The notes: generated by a model not told the origin, from the letters alone. DNA of 64,000 nucleotides from Mumia sp. Pv4-285 (GCF_041320275.1 NZ_CP162023.1:3534001-3598000), one strand, 5' to 3'; counted from the stretch's first letter, positions 33,760-43,247 are shown. Program-made: numbers and translations.

Positions 33760-34235
33760 CCGGGCATCCCCTTCACCCGGCGTCCGACCTCCGCCTGGAC
33801 CTCACGGGTGGCCTGACGCTGGGCGATCGCCTGGCGCTTGTCCCACGCCTTCTTGCCGCGCGCAACGGCGATCTCGACCTTCGCACGGCCGTCGGTGAAG
33901 TAGAGCGACAGCGGGATGAGCGTGACGCCCGGTGTCGCGACCGCCTTCTCGATCCTCTCGATCTCGCGCCGGTGGAGAAGCAGCTTGCGCTTGCGGCGGG
34001 CCGAGTGGTTGGTCCAGGTGCCCTGCGCGTACTCAGGGATGTGGACGCCGTGCATCCACACCTCGCCGCCCTCGATGTCGGCCCACCCGTCGGTGAGGTT
34101 CGCGCGCCCCTCCCGCAACGACTTGACCTCGGTGCCGGACAGCACGATCCCCGCCTCGTACAGGTCGTCGAGGTGGTACTCGTGGCGCGCCTTGCGGTTC
34201 TGCGCGATCAGCTTCTTGCCGGTCTCCTTGGCCAT
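33756..34235 (-). CDS. smpB: SsrA-binding protein SmpB
   Basis: The protein has 159 residues from ATG 34235. It shows the OB-fold motifs [67 protein letters not shown] and the C-terminal tail [18 protein letters not shown] that enters the mRNA channel. It delivers tmRNA to stalled ribosomes. The tmRNA gene is 976 nt downstream, with only the amidohydrolase gene between. Confidence 0.97.
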   Translation of the reverse strand: MAKETGKKLIAQNRKARHEYHLDDLYEAGIVLSGTEVKSLREGRANLTDGWADIEGGEVWMHGVHIPEYAQGTWTNHSARRKRKLLLHRREIERIEKAVATPGVTLIPLSLYFTDGRAKVEIAVARGKKAWDKRQAIAQRQATREVQAEVGRRVKGMPG

Positions 34236-34293
34236 TCGCCCATTCTCCCAGCCGTGTCCAGCAGATTCACGTGCGGGCGCATACGGTTCGTAG

Positions 34294-35700
34294 GTGGAGG
34301 AGGGGGCTCGGGACACCCGGTGGAGCGGCCTCGTCGTCTGTCTCGTCGCCGGCTTCATGACGCTGCTCGACGTGAGCATCGTCAACGTCGCCCTCCCGTC
34401 GATCCGTGAAGGCCTCGATGCCTCCGACGCCCAGATCCAGCTGATCGTCGCCGGCTACTCGCTCGCGTTCGGGATCGCCCTCGTCCCCGCCGGCCGGCTC
34501 GGCGACGCGCTCAGCCGCCGCACGGTTTTCTGTGTCGGCCTGGTCGTCTTCACGACCGCCAGCGCCATGGCCGGCGCCGCCTCGGACCCCGGATGGCTCG
34601 CGGCGGCACGAATCGTTCAGGGCATCGGCGGCGGCCTGATCAACCCGCAGGTCTCGGGGTTCATCCAGAACCTGTTCCAGGGCGACGAGCGCGCACGTGC
34701 GTTCGGCCTCTTCGGCGCCACCGTCGGCATCTCGACCGCTGTCGGCCCTCTGCTCGGGGGCGCACTCGTCTCCCTCGGCGGTGCGGAGCACGGCTGGCGA
34801 TACGTCTTCTTCGTCAACGTCCCTGTCGGCGTCGTGGCTCTGGTCCTCGCGTTGCGCTGGCTGCCGCGGTCCCAGCCGCATCACCGAGAGTCGCTCGACC
34901 CGGTCGGCGTGCTGCTGTTCGCGACCGCCACACTTCTGGTGCTCCTTCCCCTGGTCGAGGGCGGGAGCAGCGACGCGCTGTCATCGCGTCCCTGGTGGCT
35001 GATCGGCGTCGCGGCCGTTCTGCTGCTCGCCCTCGGGCTCTGGGAGCGCTGGTGGGCGCGGTCCGGTCGCGCGACGCTCGTCGACATGACGCTCCTGCGC
35101 GTCCGGTCGTACATGCTCGGGCTCGGCCTGGGCACCCTCTACTTCGCCGGCTTCACGTCGATCTTCCTCGTCCTCACGCTCTACCTCCAGAACGGGCTCG
35201 GCTACAGCGCGTTCGAGGCCGGACTCACGCAGATGCCGTTCGCGCTGGGCTCAGCGGTCGCGGCGGCGCTCGGCGGTCGCCTCGTCAACCGGTACGGCCG
35301 CGCGCTGGTCGTGGTCGGTCTGGTCATGGTGGTCACCGGGCTGGTCGTCGTGGACCTCCTCGTCCCCCACCTCGACACTCACGTCGGACTGTGGCTCGCC
35401 GCACCGCTGGCGGTGGCCGGGTTCGGCGGGGGTCTCGTCATCTCGCCGAACGTCACGATCACGCTGTCCGAGGTCGACATCCGCCGTGCCGGTGTCGGCG
35501 GCGGGATGCTCCAGACGGCGCAGCGGGTCGGCAGCGCGATCGGCGTCGCGCTGGTACTCGCCCAGTTCTTCAGCCGGCTCGCGGTCGACGGCGACTACGC
35601 GGAGTCGATGAGCCTGGCGCTGCGGACCACGATCGCGTTCGTCGTCGGCGCGCTGGCGCTCGGGCTGGCCGATCTCCTGACCAGTCGGCGGGAGAGCTGA
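34294..35700 (+). CDS. MFS drug exporter, DHA2/EmrB-QacA type
   Basis: The 468-residue protein, from GTG 34294, has about 14 hydrophobic segments. Motif D1-like [16 protein letters not shown], motif A-like [13 protein letters not shown] and motif C-like [16 protein letters not shown] place it in the 14-TM DHA2 family of proton-driven multidrug exporters. It sits divergent from smpB and convergent with the M23 gene, interrupting the usual prfB-ftsEX-peptidase-smpB order on the opposite strand. Confidence 0.92.
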   Translation: MEEGARDTRWSGLVVCLVAGFMTLLDVSIVNVALPSIREGLDASDAQIQLIVAGYSLAFGIALVPAGRLGDALSRRTVFCVGLVVFTTASAMAGAASDPGWLAAARIVQGIGGGLINPQVSGFIQNLFQGDERARAFGLFGATVGISTAVGPLLGGALVSLGGAEHGWRYVFFVNVPVGVVALVLALRWLPRSQPHHRESLDPVGVLLFATATLLVLLPLVEGGSSDALSSRPWWLIGVAAVLLLALGLWERWWARSGRATLVDMTLLRVRSYMLGLGLGTLYFAGFTSIFLVLTLYLQNGLGYSAFEAGLTQMPFALGSAVAAALGGRLVNRYGRALVVVGLVMVVTGLVVVDLLVPHLDTHVGLWLAAPLAVAGFGGGLVISPNVTITLSEVDIRRAGVGGGMLQTAQRVGSAIGVALVLAQFFSRLAVDGDYAESMSLALRTTIAFVVGALALGLADLLTSRRES

Positions 35701-35715
35701 TGCTTCCGACCAGGC

Positions 35716-37134
35716 TCAGAGCCAGTTCATCGGGTTGGTCGTGTCTCCGTCCAGCATGACCATGAAGTGCAGGTGACAACCGGTCGAGTAGCCCGTCGTC
35801 CCCACGTACCCGATGACGTCACCGCGCTTGACGCGCTGACCCGGGAAGGCCGAGTAGCGCGAAAGGTGGTTGTACGTCGTGGCGACGCTGCGACCGCGCA
35901 TCTGGCCGTGCGAGATGATCACGCGGTTGCCGTAACCGGCGTTGTAGTAGCGGTCCACGACCCGGCCGCCCGCCGCGGCATGCACCGGCGTGCCGCACGC
36001 GGCGCCGAAGTCCGTGCCGTCGTGGAGCTTCCAGTAGTGCAGGACGGGGTGGAACCGCATCCCGTACGCCGAGGTGATCGGCGCCTGGACCGGGTACGAC
36101 AGCGACGAACCGCCGTCAGCGCCGCCACCGCCACCGTTGCCGCCGCCACCGTTGCCGCCACCGCCGTTGCCGCCACCGCCGTTGTTGCCACCGCCGTTGT
36201 TGCCGCCTCCGCCACTGTTGTTGCGCTTCTTCTGCGCCTCGAGCCGCTTGCGCTCCCGCTCGCGCTCACGCTGTGCCGCTGCGCGCTCGGCGGCCGCGAT
36301 CGCCTTCAGTCGACGCGAGATCGAGTAGCGCTCGGACTCGAGCGCGGCCAGCTGAGCCGCGTCGTCCGACCGGGCCTTGGCTGCCGTGGTCCGGGCCGTG
36401 GCGTTCGTCGCCACGAGCTCGGAGACCTGAGCCTCCTGCTCCTCGGCGGCCAGCTCGAGCCGCTCCTGCTCGGCGAGGTTGTCCGCGGCCTCCTGCCGCT
36501 TGACCTTCACCTCGTCCCGGGCCTTCTGCACCCGCTTGCGGTGGAGGTCCAGCATCACGCGCGTGGCCTCGAGCGTGTCGACCTTCGCCAGGCGCGCATC
36601 GGTGACGGCCTGGTCGAGGCTGACCTGCTTGCCGTAGGTCGCAGCATCGACGCCGTTCACCAGCGCCGCGAACGCACGCATGCTCGGCGAGCCGCCCTGC
36701 AGCGACTCCACGGTCATCCGCTCCACGACACGCTCGGCGCGACGTTGGCTCTTGCGGCCCTGCTTCGCCTCGGTCTTGGCGGTGACGAGCGTCGCCTCGG
36801 CCTGGACGAGCGCCGCCTTCATCGCGGCATCGCGCGCCTGCGCCGCGGCCAGCTGCGTCCGGGTCGCGGCGAGCGTCGTACGCGCGGTCGCGAGGCTCGC
36901 CTGCGACTGCTGGAGCGCCTGCGTGGCGGACGACAGCTGCGCGCTGGACTGGTCGAGCTCCGACTTCGCGCCCGAGATCTCCGACTGGACCTGGTTGCGC
37001 CGGTCGCGGAGGTCGTTCTTGTCGTCGCCGGAGGAAGGGCTCGTGACGGTTCCGGTCAGCGCGAGCAGCACCGTCAGCACGAGCGCAGTGCGCACACGCG
37101 CGCCGGCACGCCGGGGATCGTCGACTCGTGCCAC
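35716..37134 (-). CDS. Secreted M23 peptidase with coiled coil (PcsB/EnvC-like)
   Basis: The protein has 472 residues from GTG 37134. A signal segment (ALVLTVLLALTG) is followed by about 260 residues of coiled coil (NQVQSEISGAKSELDQSS, RERERERKRLEAQKKRN), an Asn/Gly linker of about 35 residues, and a LytM domain. The catalytic zinc ligands are present: HDGTDFG, HGQM and CHLHF. It should cleave peptidoglycan cross-links. Its place right after ftsX and its coiled coil match proteins activated by FtsEX at division. Confidence 0.93.
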   Translation of the reverse strand: MARVDDPRRAGARVRTALVLTVLLALTGTVTSPSSGDDKNDLRDRRNQVQSEISGAKSELDQSSAQLSSATQALQQSQASLATARTTLAATRTQLAAAQARDAAMKAALVQAEATLVTAKTEAKQGRKSQRRAERVVERMTVESLQGGSPSMRAFAALVNGVDAATYGKQVSLDQAVTDARLAKVDTLEATRVMLDLHRKRVQKARDEVKVKRQEAADNLAEQERLELAAEEQEAQVSELVATNATARTTAAKARSDDAAQLAALESERYSISRRLKAIAAAERAAAQRERERERKRLEAQKKRNNSGGGGNNGGGNNGGGGNGGGGNGGGGNGGGGGADGGSSLSYPVQAPITSAYGMRFHPVLHYWKLHDGTDFGAACGTPVHAAAGGRVVDRYYNAGYGNRVIISHGQMRGRSVATTYNHLSRYSAFPGQRVKRGDVIGYVGTTGYSTGCHLHFMVMLDGDTTNPMNWL

Positions 37135-37225
37135 AGGCCTGCCTCTGGTCGGGGAAGTTCCTTGGCGACGCTAACCCTCAACCTGAGGTAGATGCTGGAT
37201 TTCGGACTTTTCCGGCGCGGCGTGT

Positions 37226-38146
37226 CTACACCTTCAGGTAGCGCCGCGTCATCACCAGGGTCGGGACGAGCGCGAGAAGGAGCGCCAGCACCGTCGTGTA
37301 GCCCATCACGGTGACCGCCTCCTGCCATCGCACCCAGGTCGTCAGACCAGCGAGCCGGTCTCGGAGGAAGCCGTACACGACGAAGTGCATGAATGCCGCG
37401 AGGCCACCGCACGCCAGGGCGGCCGACACCACGGCGGCGACCAGCGACTCGAGGATGAACGGGAGTTGGATGTGCCAGGTCGAGGCGCCGACGAGACGCA
37501 TGATGCCGATCTCGCGGCGGCGTGCGTACGCGGTCATCCGGATCGTGTTGGAGACCTGGAGGACGGCGGCGACGATCAGGAGGAGCGACGTCCCGAGCGC
37601 GGCCCAGCGCAGCTTGGACAGAACCTCGAACAGGGGCGCGAGCAGGTCACGCAGGCTGAAGACCGACGCGACGCCGTCCATGCCGCTGATCTGGCTCTGG
37701 ACTCCCTGGAACTCGTTGGGGTCCTCGAGGGTCACCATGTACGAGGTGCCGAACGACTCCGGGCCGAGGGCCTCGAGCTGCTTGCGGTCCTCCTCGTTCT
37801 GGCCGAGGCGCTCCTGTGCCTGCTCGTAGTTCCGCTCGGGGCTCCACCGCTCGAACGACTTCACCTCGGGGTTGCTCTCGAGCGCGGCCTCGACCTCGGA
37901 CTCCTGCTCGGGCGTTGCCCGACCGCCGACGCACGAGTCGGCCGAGGAGTTCTGGGTGCAGAGGTTGACCTGGATCTGGAGACGGTCGCCGAAGTACTTC
38001 TCGGTGCGGTCCGCCTGCGCCTGCAGGAGCAGTCCCAGGGACGCCAGGACCAGCGAGACGCTCATCGTGACGACGAGCGAGACCGTCATCGAGAAGTTGC
38101 GTCGCAGCCCAGTGGTGAGCTCGGAAAAGATGCTTCCCAGTGCCAT
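37226..38146 (-). CDS. ftsX: Cell division protein FtsX
   Basis: The 306-residue protein has one N-terminal membrane segment (SMTVSLVVTMSVSLVLASLG), an extracellular domain of about 120 residues including two Cys (NLCTQNSS, DSCVGG), and three C-terminal membrane segments (LGTSLLLIVAAVLQVS, ESLVAAVVSAALACGG, GYTTVLALLLALVPTL). This is the FtsX topology. It would relay ATP hydrolysis by FtsE to the adjacent M23 hydrolase. Confidence 0.96.
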   Translation of the reverse strand: MALGSIFSELTTGLRRNFSMTVSLVVTMSVSLVLASLGLLLQAQADRTEKYFGDRLQIQVNLCTQNSSADSCVGGRATPEQESEVEAALESNPEVKSFERWSPERNYEQAQERLGQNEEDRKQLEALGPESFGTSYMVTLEDPNEFQGVQSQISGMDGVASVFSLRDLLAPLFEVLSKLRWAALGTSLLLIVAAVLQVSNTIRMTAYARRREIGIMRLVGASTWHIQLPFILESLVAAVVSAALACGGLAAFMHFVVYGFLRDRLAGLTTWVRWQEAVTVMGYTTVLALLLALVPTLVMTRRYLKV

Positions 38147-38155
38147 CGGTCCTCG

Positions 38156-38845
38156 TCAGTTCTCGTAGTCGTACGCGCCGCGGGACTGGTCACGGACCAG
38201 CACGCCGCCGGCGAGCTCGATGACTCGCTTGCGCATCTGGTCGACGATGCCGGCGTCGTGGGTCGCCATGACGACGGTCGTGCCGGTGCGGTTGATCCGG
38301 TCGAGGAGCTTCATGATGCCCACCGACGTCGCGGGGTCGAGGTTGCCGGTGGGCTCGTCGGCGATGAGGATCATCGGCCGGTTCACGAACGCCCGTGCCA
38401 CGGCGACACGCTGCTGCTCGCCACCCGAGAGCTCGTCGGGCATGCGATCACCCTTGCCCTCGAGCCCCACCAGCTCCAACGTCTCCGGGACGACCCGACG
38501 GATCTCCGACCGCGACTTGCCGATCACCTGGAGCGCGAACGCGACGTTCTCGGAGACCGTCTTATTGGGGAGCAGACGGAAGTCCTGGAACACGGTGCCG
38601 AGCTGGCGGCGCAGCTTCGGGACCTTCCAGTTCGCGAGGCGGTTGATCTCCTTGCCGGCGACGTAGACGCGTCCGGTGCTCGGTCGTGTCTCGCGCAGGA
38701 TCATGCGCATGAACGTGGACTTGCCCGACCCTGACTGGCCGACGAGGAAGACGAACTCGCCCTTCTCGATCTCGAGGCTGAGCTTCTCGAGCGCGGGTCG
38801 CGGCTGCCCCGGATAGGTCTTGCTGACGTTCTCGAAGCGGATCAC
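38156..38845 (-). CDS. ftsE: Cell division ATP-binding protein FtsE
   Basis: The protein has 229 residues from GTG 38845. ABC motifs are complete: Walker [12 protein letters not shown]-loop VFQDFRLL, signature LSGGEQQR, Walker [13 protein letters not shown] and switch His in ATHDAG. The FtsE-specific start [13 protein letters not shown] fits. It pairs with FtsX 9 nt downstream and follows prfB by 19 nt. Confidence 0.97.
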   Translation of the reverse strand: MIRFENVSKTYPGQPRPALEKLSLEIEKGEFVFLVGQSGSGKSTFMRMILRETRPSTGRVYVAGKEINRLANWKVPKLRRQLGTVFQDFRLLPNKTVSENVAFALQVIGKSRSEIRRVVPETLELVGLEGKGDRMPDELSGGEQQRVAVARAFVNRPMILIADEPTGNLDPATSVGIMKLLDRINRTGTTVVMATHDAGIVDQMRKRVIELAGGVLVRDQSRGAYDYEN

Positions 38846-38864
38846 CGTGCGAGTGTACGCAAGG

Positions 38865-39980
38865 CTACTTCGCGGCCGACTCCGCGCCACGCCGCCAACG
38901 GATGCCCGCCTCGATGAACTCGTCGATCTCACCGTCGAAGACGGCCTGCGTGTTGCCGGTCTCGTACTCGGTCCGGAGGTCCTTGACCATCTGGTACGGG
39001 TTGAGGACGTACGACCGCATCTGATCGCCCCACGACGCCTGGACGTCGCCCCGCAGCTCGTCGAGCTGCGCACGCTCCTCGGCCTTCTTGAGGGCGAGGA
39101 GCTTCGCCTTGAGGATCACCATGGCGCTCGCCTTGTTCTGGAGCTGGCTCTTCTCGTTCTGGCAGCTCACGACGGTGCCGGTGGGGATGTGGGTGAGGCG
39201 GACGGCGGAGTCGGTGGTGTTGACGCTCTGGCCGCCGGGCCCCGACGAGCGATAGACGTCCACGCGGATCTCGTCCTCGGGGATGTCGATCTGGTCGGTC
39301 TGCTCGAGAACCGGCACCACCTCGACGGCCGCGAACGACGTCTGCCGGCGCCCCTGGTTGTCGAACGGGCTGATCCGGACGAGACGGTGCGTGCCCGACT
39401 CGACGGAGAGCGTGCCGTACGCGTAGGGCGCCTTGATGGCGAAGGTCGTCGACTTGATCCCCGCCTCCTCGGCGTACGAGGTGTCGTAGACCTCGACGGG
39501 GTACTTGTGGCGCTCGGCCCAGCGGACGTACATCCGCTGCAGCATCTCGGCGAAGTCGGCGGCATCCACACCGCCGGCGCCAGAACGGATCGAGACGAGC
39601 GCCTCGCGGGCGTCGTACTCCCCTGCCAGGAGCGTCCGGACCTCGAGCGCCTCGACGGCCTTCTCGAGCCGGTCGAGCTCGGCGTCGGCCTCGGCGAGGA
39701 CGTCGGCGTCGGACTCCTCGCGCGCCAGCTCGACGAGGATCGTGGCGTCGTCGATCCGTTGGCGCAGGCTCGAGACGCGCTCGAGCTCCGCCTGGAGCAC
39801 CGACAGACGTCCGGTCACGACCTGCGCGTTCGCCTGGTCGTCCCAGAGGTCCGGGGCAGCCACCTGCTCCTGAAGGTCGGCGACCTCTGCCCGCATCGCA
39901 TCGAGGTCGAGAACGGCCTCGATCGACGTCATCGTCGTGCCGAGTGCCTTCAGTGCTGCGTCGTAGTCCCGTGCTGCCAC
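38865..39980 (-). CDS. prfB: Peptide chain release factor 2
   Basis: The 371-residue class I release factor has the stop-codon reading tripeptide SPF at residues 204-206 and the catalytic GGQ at 249-251 ([16 protein letters not shown]). It reads UGA and UAA. The frame is continuous from ATG 39980, so the programmed +1 frameshift of E. coli prfB is absent. It heads the conserved prfB-ftsE-ftsX group. Confidence 0.97.
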   Translation of the reverse strand: MAARDYDAALKALGTTMTSIEAVLDLDAMRAEVADLQEQVAAPDLWDDQANAQVVTGRLSVLQAELERVSSLRQRIDDATILVELAREESDADVLAEADAELDRLEKAVEALEVRTLLAGEYDAREALVSIRSGAGGVDAADFAEMLQRMYVRWAERHKYPVEVYDTSYAEEAGIKSTTFAIKAPYAYGTLSVESGTHRLVRISPFDNQGRRQTSFAAVEVVPVLEQTDQIDIPEDEIRVDVYRSSGPGGQSVNTTDSAVRLTHIPTGTVVSCQNEKSQLQNKASAMVILKAKLLALKKAEERAQLDELRGDVQASWGDQMRSYVLNPYQMVKDLRTEYETGNTQAVFDGEIDEFIEAGIRWRRGAESAAK

Positions 39981-40053
39981 GACTGCGAGCCTACCCGCAG
40001 CGCCCTGACGTCACGGGCGAGGGCTTGCCGCGTACGACCCTCCGACCCGAGCC

Positions 40054-41787
40054 CTATCGGGCCAGGTCACGGCAGCGAGCACCCGCACACTCCTTGAACC
40101 TCTCGATGCGAGATCGCATCGCCAGAATCTCCGGATCGGTCGGGTTGTACGTGTTGGTCCGCTCCCACGCCCCCTTGCGCGTAAGACCGCGGTAGTACTC
40201 GTACGTGTACCCCGCAGGGTCGCCACCCAGCGTGTCGTAGCGCACGAGCAGCTTGTCGGCCGAGCGGACCGCCACGTACGACGGCACCAACGGGGTCCAG
40301 CCCTCACCGTCCGGATCGTCCACCGAGCGTGCCGGTCGAGTGTGCTCGAGGAACGCGTAGCGCGACCACGAAGCCCGCGGATTGCGGAGGATGGGCAGCA
40401 AGGACCGTCCGTCACGTGCCTGGGAAGGTGTGCGCCCCGCGATGTGCTCGAAGGTCGACGCGAGGTCGATGCTCTGGACCACCTGGTAGCGGGGGCCGCG
40501 TACGACGCCAGGGCCGGCGATGATCAACGGCACCCGGATGTCCGTGTCGTACGGGCTGGACTTCCCGGAGGGAAGTCGCTTGTGTCCCATGTGGTAGCCG
40601 TTGTCGCTCGTGAAGGCGATGTAGGTGTCGGGTCCGACAGAGCGCATCACGGCGCCCACGAGGTCGTCGAGCGACTGCGCCATCCGGACCCGGTCCCGGT
40701 AGCGCTTCTGCATGGCCTTGACCTGCTTGCGCGGAAGCTTCTTCGTCGTACCGAACATCGGCGCCAGGCGGCCGTCGACGTAGCGGGGACGCGAGGGGGC
40801 ACGGCTCGCGTTGAATCCCGGGAGCTTGCGGACGTCGATCCTCTCGCAGCGCTTGGTCCCGCAGTCGCCGTAACGCAGCCGCGGGTTCTTTCGGGCCTTC
40901 TTGCCCTTGCGCGGAAGGTCACGGGGTGCCGCCGGGAACCAGTTGTCTCCCTTGCGTGCCGGCTTGCCGACGCGGAAGTGCGTGGCGGTGGGGGCGATCT
41001 CGACGAAGTAGGGCTTGCCTGCGCGCTCGACCCGATTGATGTGCGCGACCGACATGCGGCGAAGGACGTCTGTCGAGTAGTCGCGGTCGCGGGTCCCGTA
41101 GAAGTGCCGGGCGACGACTCGTGCGCCGGATGCGGACGTCGCCACCGAGGTCATCGGATAGCCCCACATCGCGTACATCCGCGAGGAGCTCATCGCGTTG
41201 AAGGTGTTCCATCCCGCCGGGACGGCGCTTCCGGGGCTTCCCTGGTAGAGATTGATGAACTTCCCGAAGAAGCCGGTGTGATAGCTGCCGCCGCCGGACC
41301 GGTTGATCGCGTACGCGAAGGTCTTGGCATCGTTCTTCGCCTTCAACCACGCCGCGTAGCCACCGGTCGGGTTGGAGCGGTCCGGGCCGGTGACGTTGTT
41401 GAAGACCTTGGTGTTGTGCGGATACATCCCGGTCAGGAATGCCGCACGCGACGAGCAGCACAGCGAGTCGACGACGAAGTGCCGCCTGAAGTCCGCTCCA
41501 CGCTTGCGCAGCCTCTGCACGTTCGGCATGTACTTCACGAGGGAGCTGTCGAGGTCGTCAGCCACGATCACGACCATGTTGGGACGGAACCGCGCTGATC
41601 CCGCGGGAGTGACGGCGGGTGCCAGACCACCCGTGCCCGCTGCGCCGGCAGCCAACGCACCATCCGTGGCGCCGCTGGCGGAGACGGGCATCGGGTCGTG
41701 CGCACCTGCCACCACCACAGCACCCGCCGTGACGACCACTGCTGCCGCGATCGCGATGGCGGGAGCTCGCCAACTTCTGACGCCCAC
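40054..41787 (-). CDS. Secreted sulfatase family protein
   Basis: The 577-residue protein has an N-terminal signal/anchor segment (AIAIAAAVVVTAGAVVVAGA) and a Gly/Ala linker before the alkaline phosphatase-like fold. The metal site starts VVIVADDLDSS. The active-site segment LCCSSRAAFLTG has Cys110 in the formylglycine position with Ser where the CxPSR motif has Pro. A second metal motif is FTSDNGYHMGHKRLP. It probably hydrolyses a sulfate or phosphate ester outside the cell. No FGly-generating enzyme gene is nearby. Confidence 0.9.
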   Translation of the reverse strand: MGVRSWRAPAIAIAAAVVVTAGAVVVAGAHDPMPVSASGATDGALAAGAAGTGGLAPAVTPAGSARFRPNMVVIVADDLDSSLVKYMPNVQRLRKRGADFRRHFVVDSLCCSSRAAFLTGMYPHNTKVFNNVTGPDRSNPTGGYAAWLKAKNDAKTFAYAINRSGGGSYHTGFFGKFINLYQGSPGSAVPAGWNTFNAMSSSRMYAMWGYPMTSVATSASGARVVARHFYGTRDRDYSTDVLRRMSVAHINRVERAGKPYFVEIAPTATHFRVGKPARKGDNWFPAAPRDLPRKGKKARKNPRLRYGDCGTKRCERIDVRKLPGFNASRAPSRPRYVDGRLAPMFGTTKKLPRKQVKAMQKRYRDRVRMAQSLDDLVGAVMRSVGPDTYIAFTSDNGYHMGHKRLPSGKSSPYDTDIRVPLIIAGPGVVRGPRYQVVQSIDLASTFEHIAGRTPSQARDGRSLLPILRNPRASWSRYAFLEHTRPARSVDDPDGEGWTPLVPSYVAVRSADKLLVRYDTLGGDPAGYTYEYYRGLTRKGAWERTNTYNPTDPEILAMRSRIERFKECAGARCRDLAR

Positions 41788-41877
41788 GCGAGGAACCTCC
41801 GAGTAATGGGACGGAAGGCACGAGTGTACGACGCCCGAAGGTGCTCCAAGACCTCGGAAGTCGTCTTGGGGCGAAAT

Positions 41878-42885
41878 TCAGGGGGTTTCGAGCGCGGTGA
41901 TTCGTTCCTGGGCGTCGGTGGTGTGCTGGGGGTCGGCAGCGAGCGTCCGGTGGAACCACTCGAGAGCGTCCTGGGTGCGCCCGGCCTCGGCCAGCGTGTC
42001 CGCGTAGGTGTAGCGCAGCCGCGCCAACCACGTCGTCGGGCTAGTGCTGTGGAGCGGCTCCTGCTGGAGAACGGCGAGCGCTGCATCCAGCTGGCCGAGG
42101 TCACGCCGTGCGCCTGCGGCGACGATGGCCGCCTCCACCCGGACGTCGACGTCGGTGAGCTTCTCCCGAGCGTCGGCGACGACCTTGAGAGCGCGGTCCG
42201 GACGGCCCAGGGCGCGCTCCGAATCGGCGATCAGGGCGATGTGGTCGTACCCGCCGGTCATCCGCTTCGCCGCTCGCAGCTCGGCGAGCGCGTCGGCCCA
42301 TCGTCCGGCCGCGTACGCCGTCTCGCCGGCCGCCTCCCTGATGACGCCGATCCTGGGCGCCAGCTCGCGCGCTGCACGGGCGTGCTTGTAGGCCAGGTCA
42401 GGATCCTCGTCGATCAGGATCCCCGCAGCGACCAGGTGCGAGGCGACCGCGTCCGCCTTGCCGGGCGTGAGCGAGGTCAGAAGTCGACGCACGCCCTTGT
42501 CGAGCTGGTCAGGGTGGACACCGTCGGGGATCGGCGGTCCTTCGACACGGCGAGCAGGAGGCTGCCGATCGTCGTCACGGCGCTGACGCGAGCGGTCGTC
42601 GCGGTCGCCCCGCGGCGCGCTGCCCCCACGGGACTGGCCGCCGGAACGGCTCTGGCCGCCGGGGCCGCCGGAGCGGCTCTGGCCGCCGGGGCCGCCGGAG
42701 CGACCCCCCTGGCCGCCGGAACGTCCGGAACCGCCGGAACCGCCGGAACGGCCCTGGCCGCTGGGACCACCGGAGCGACCCCCCTGGCCGCCGGAACGTC
42801 CGGAACCGCCGGAACCGCCGGACCGTCCTTGGCCGCCTGAGCGACCACCCTGGCCGCCTCGGTTCTGTCCTCCGCGATCGCTCAT
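41878..42885 (-). CDS. Arg/Gly/Ser/Gln-rich helical-repeat protein
   Basis: The protein has 335 residues from ATG 42885 with a strong GGGAGGA Shine-Dalgarno. The first about 105 residues are low complexity (SGGQGRSGGSGGSGRSGG type) with many RSGG and RGG-like steps and a duplicated 25-residue unit; next comes a charged stretch (PRGDRDDRSRQRRDDD). The rest is Ala-rich TPR-like helices (YKHARAARELAPRIGVIREA, WADALAELRAAKRMTGGYDH, ALAVLQQEPLHSTSPTTWLA). Such tails often bind RNA. It lies just downstream of the 5S rRNA terminator. Function is unknown. Confidence 0.8.
   Translation of the reverse strand: MSDRGGQNRGGQGGRSGGQGRSGGSGGSGRSGGQGGRSGGPSGQGRSGGSGGSGRSGGQGGRSGGPGGQSRSGGPGGQSRSGGQSRGGSAPRGDRDDRSRQRRDDDRQPPARRVEGPPIPDGVHPDQLDKGVRRLLTSLTPGKADAVASHLVAAGILIDEDPDLAYKHARAARELAPRIGVIREAAGETAYAAGRWADALAELRAAKRMTGGYDHIALIADSERALGRPDRALKVVADAREKLTDVDVRVEAAIVAAGARRDLGQLDAALAVLQQEPLHSTSPTTWLARLRYTYADTLAEAGRTQDALEWFHRTLAADPQHTTDAQERITALETP
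42697..42822. repeat. Two 51-bp direct repeats inside the Arg/Gly-rich gene
   Basis: The 51 bp at 42697-42747 recur at 42772-42822, offset by 75 bp (25 codons). They encode the duplicated glycine-rich unit of the N-terminal tail. Such exact repeats suggest recent slippage or recombination and possible length variation between strains. Confidence 0.8.
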
Positions 42886-42975
42886 GGTGTTTCCTCCCGC
42901 GCGTACATGCGCTCAGTCTTGCTCATCGTGCGCTGCCCGGCGCGTACAACGTCTCACGGGCAGCACAAAAGCGAA

Positions 42976-43019
42976 GAGGGTCGCCGGGTGTCACCTGATG
43001 GTGACTCCCGACGACCCTC
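42976..43019 (-). terminator. rrn operon terminator
   Basis: On the minus strand a long hairpin (GAGGGTCG...CGACCCTC outer arms, AGTCACC/GGTGAC inner arms, ATCA loop) is followed by TTCGCTTTT. It lies 12 nt after the 3' end of 5S rRNA and fits a rho-independent terminator. Confidence 0.9.
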
Positions 43020-43031
43020 TCCTTAAAAGTT

Positions 43032-43150
43032 GTCCGGCGGCGTCCTACTCTCCCACACAGTCTCCCGTGCAGTACCATCGGCGCTGAAGGGCTTAACTTC
43101 CGGGTTCGGAATGTTGCCGGGTGTTTCCCCTTCGCCATGGCCGCCGTAAC
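43032..43150 (-). rRNA. rrf: 5S ribosomal RNA
   Basis: About 119 nt. The 5' end GTTACGGCGGCC pairs with the 3' end GCCGCCGGAC, and the internal CCGAACCCGGAAGTTAAG and GATGGTACTGC blocks are those of actinobacterial 5S. It follows 23S by about 110 nt in the same transcript. Confidence 0.95.
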
Positions 43151-43218
43151 CCTGTGGGGTTACAACTGGACCAAAACATGGTGTTGCTATTTTGTTTTGG
43201 TTCTGGGTTGTGGTCCCA

Positions 43219-43247
43219 GAACCTCACAGTGGACGCATTTGAGTGTC
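43219..43247 (-). other. 23S processing stalk, 3' arm
   Basis: On the minus strand GACACTC...GCGTCCACTGTGAGGTTC pairs with the segment upstream of 23S at 46398-46423: an 18-nt block with one G-U pair plus a 7-bp block. The two flank mature 23S and would form the base stem cut by RNase III. The same bases overlap a 9-bp local hairpin (43199-43223). Confidence 0.8.

Noticed and set aside
34294-35700. Horizontal transfer of the MFS exporter
   Set aside because: GC content and codon use look like the neighbours, and no repeats or integrase flank it.
36110-36225. Short tandem repeats resembling a CRISPR or VNTR
   Set aside because: The CCACCGCCGTTG-type repeats encode the Gly/Asn linker of the M23 peptidase; there are no spacers.
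38865-39980. Programmed frameshift in prfB
   Set aside because: The frame is continuous from ATG to the end, so no +1 shift is needed.
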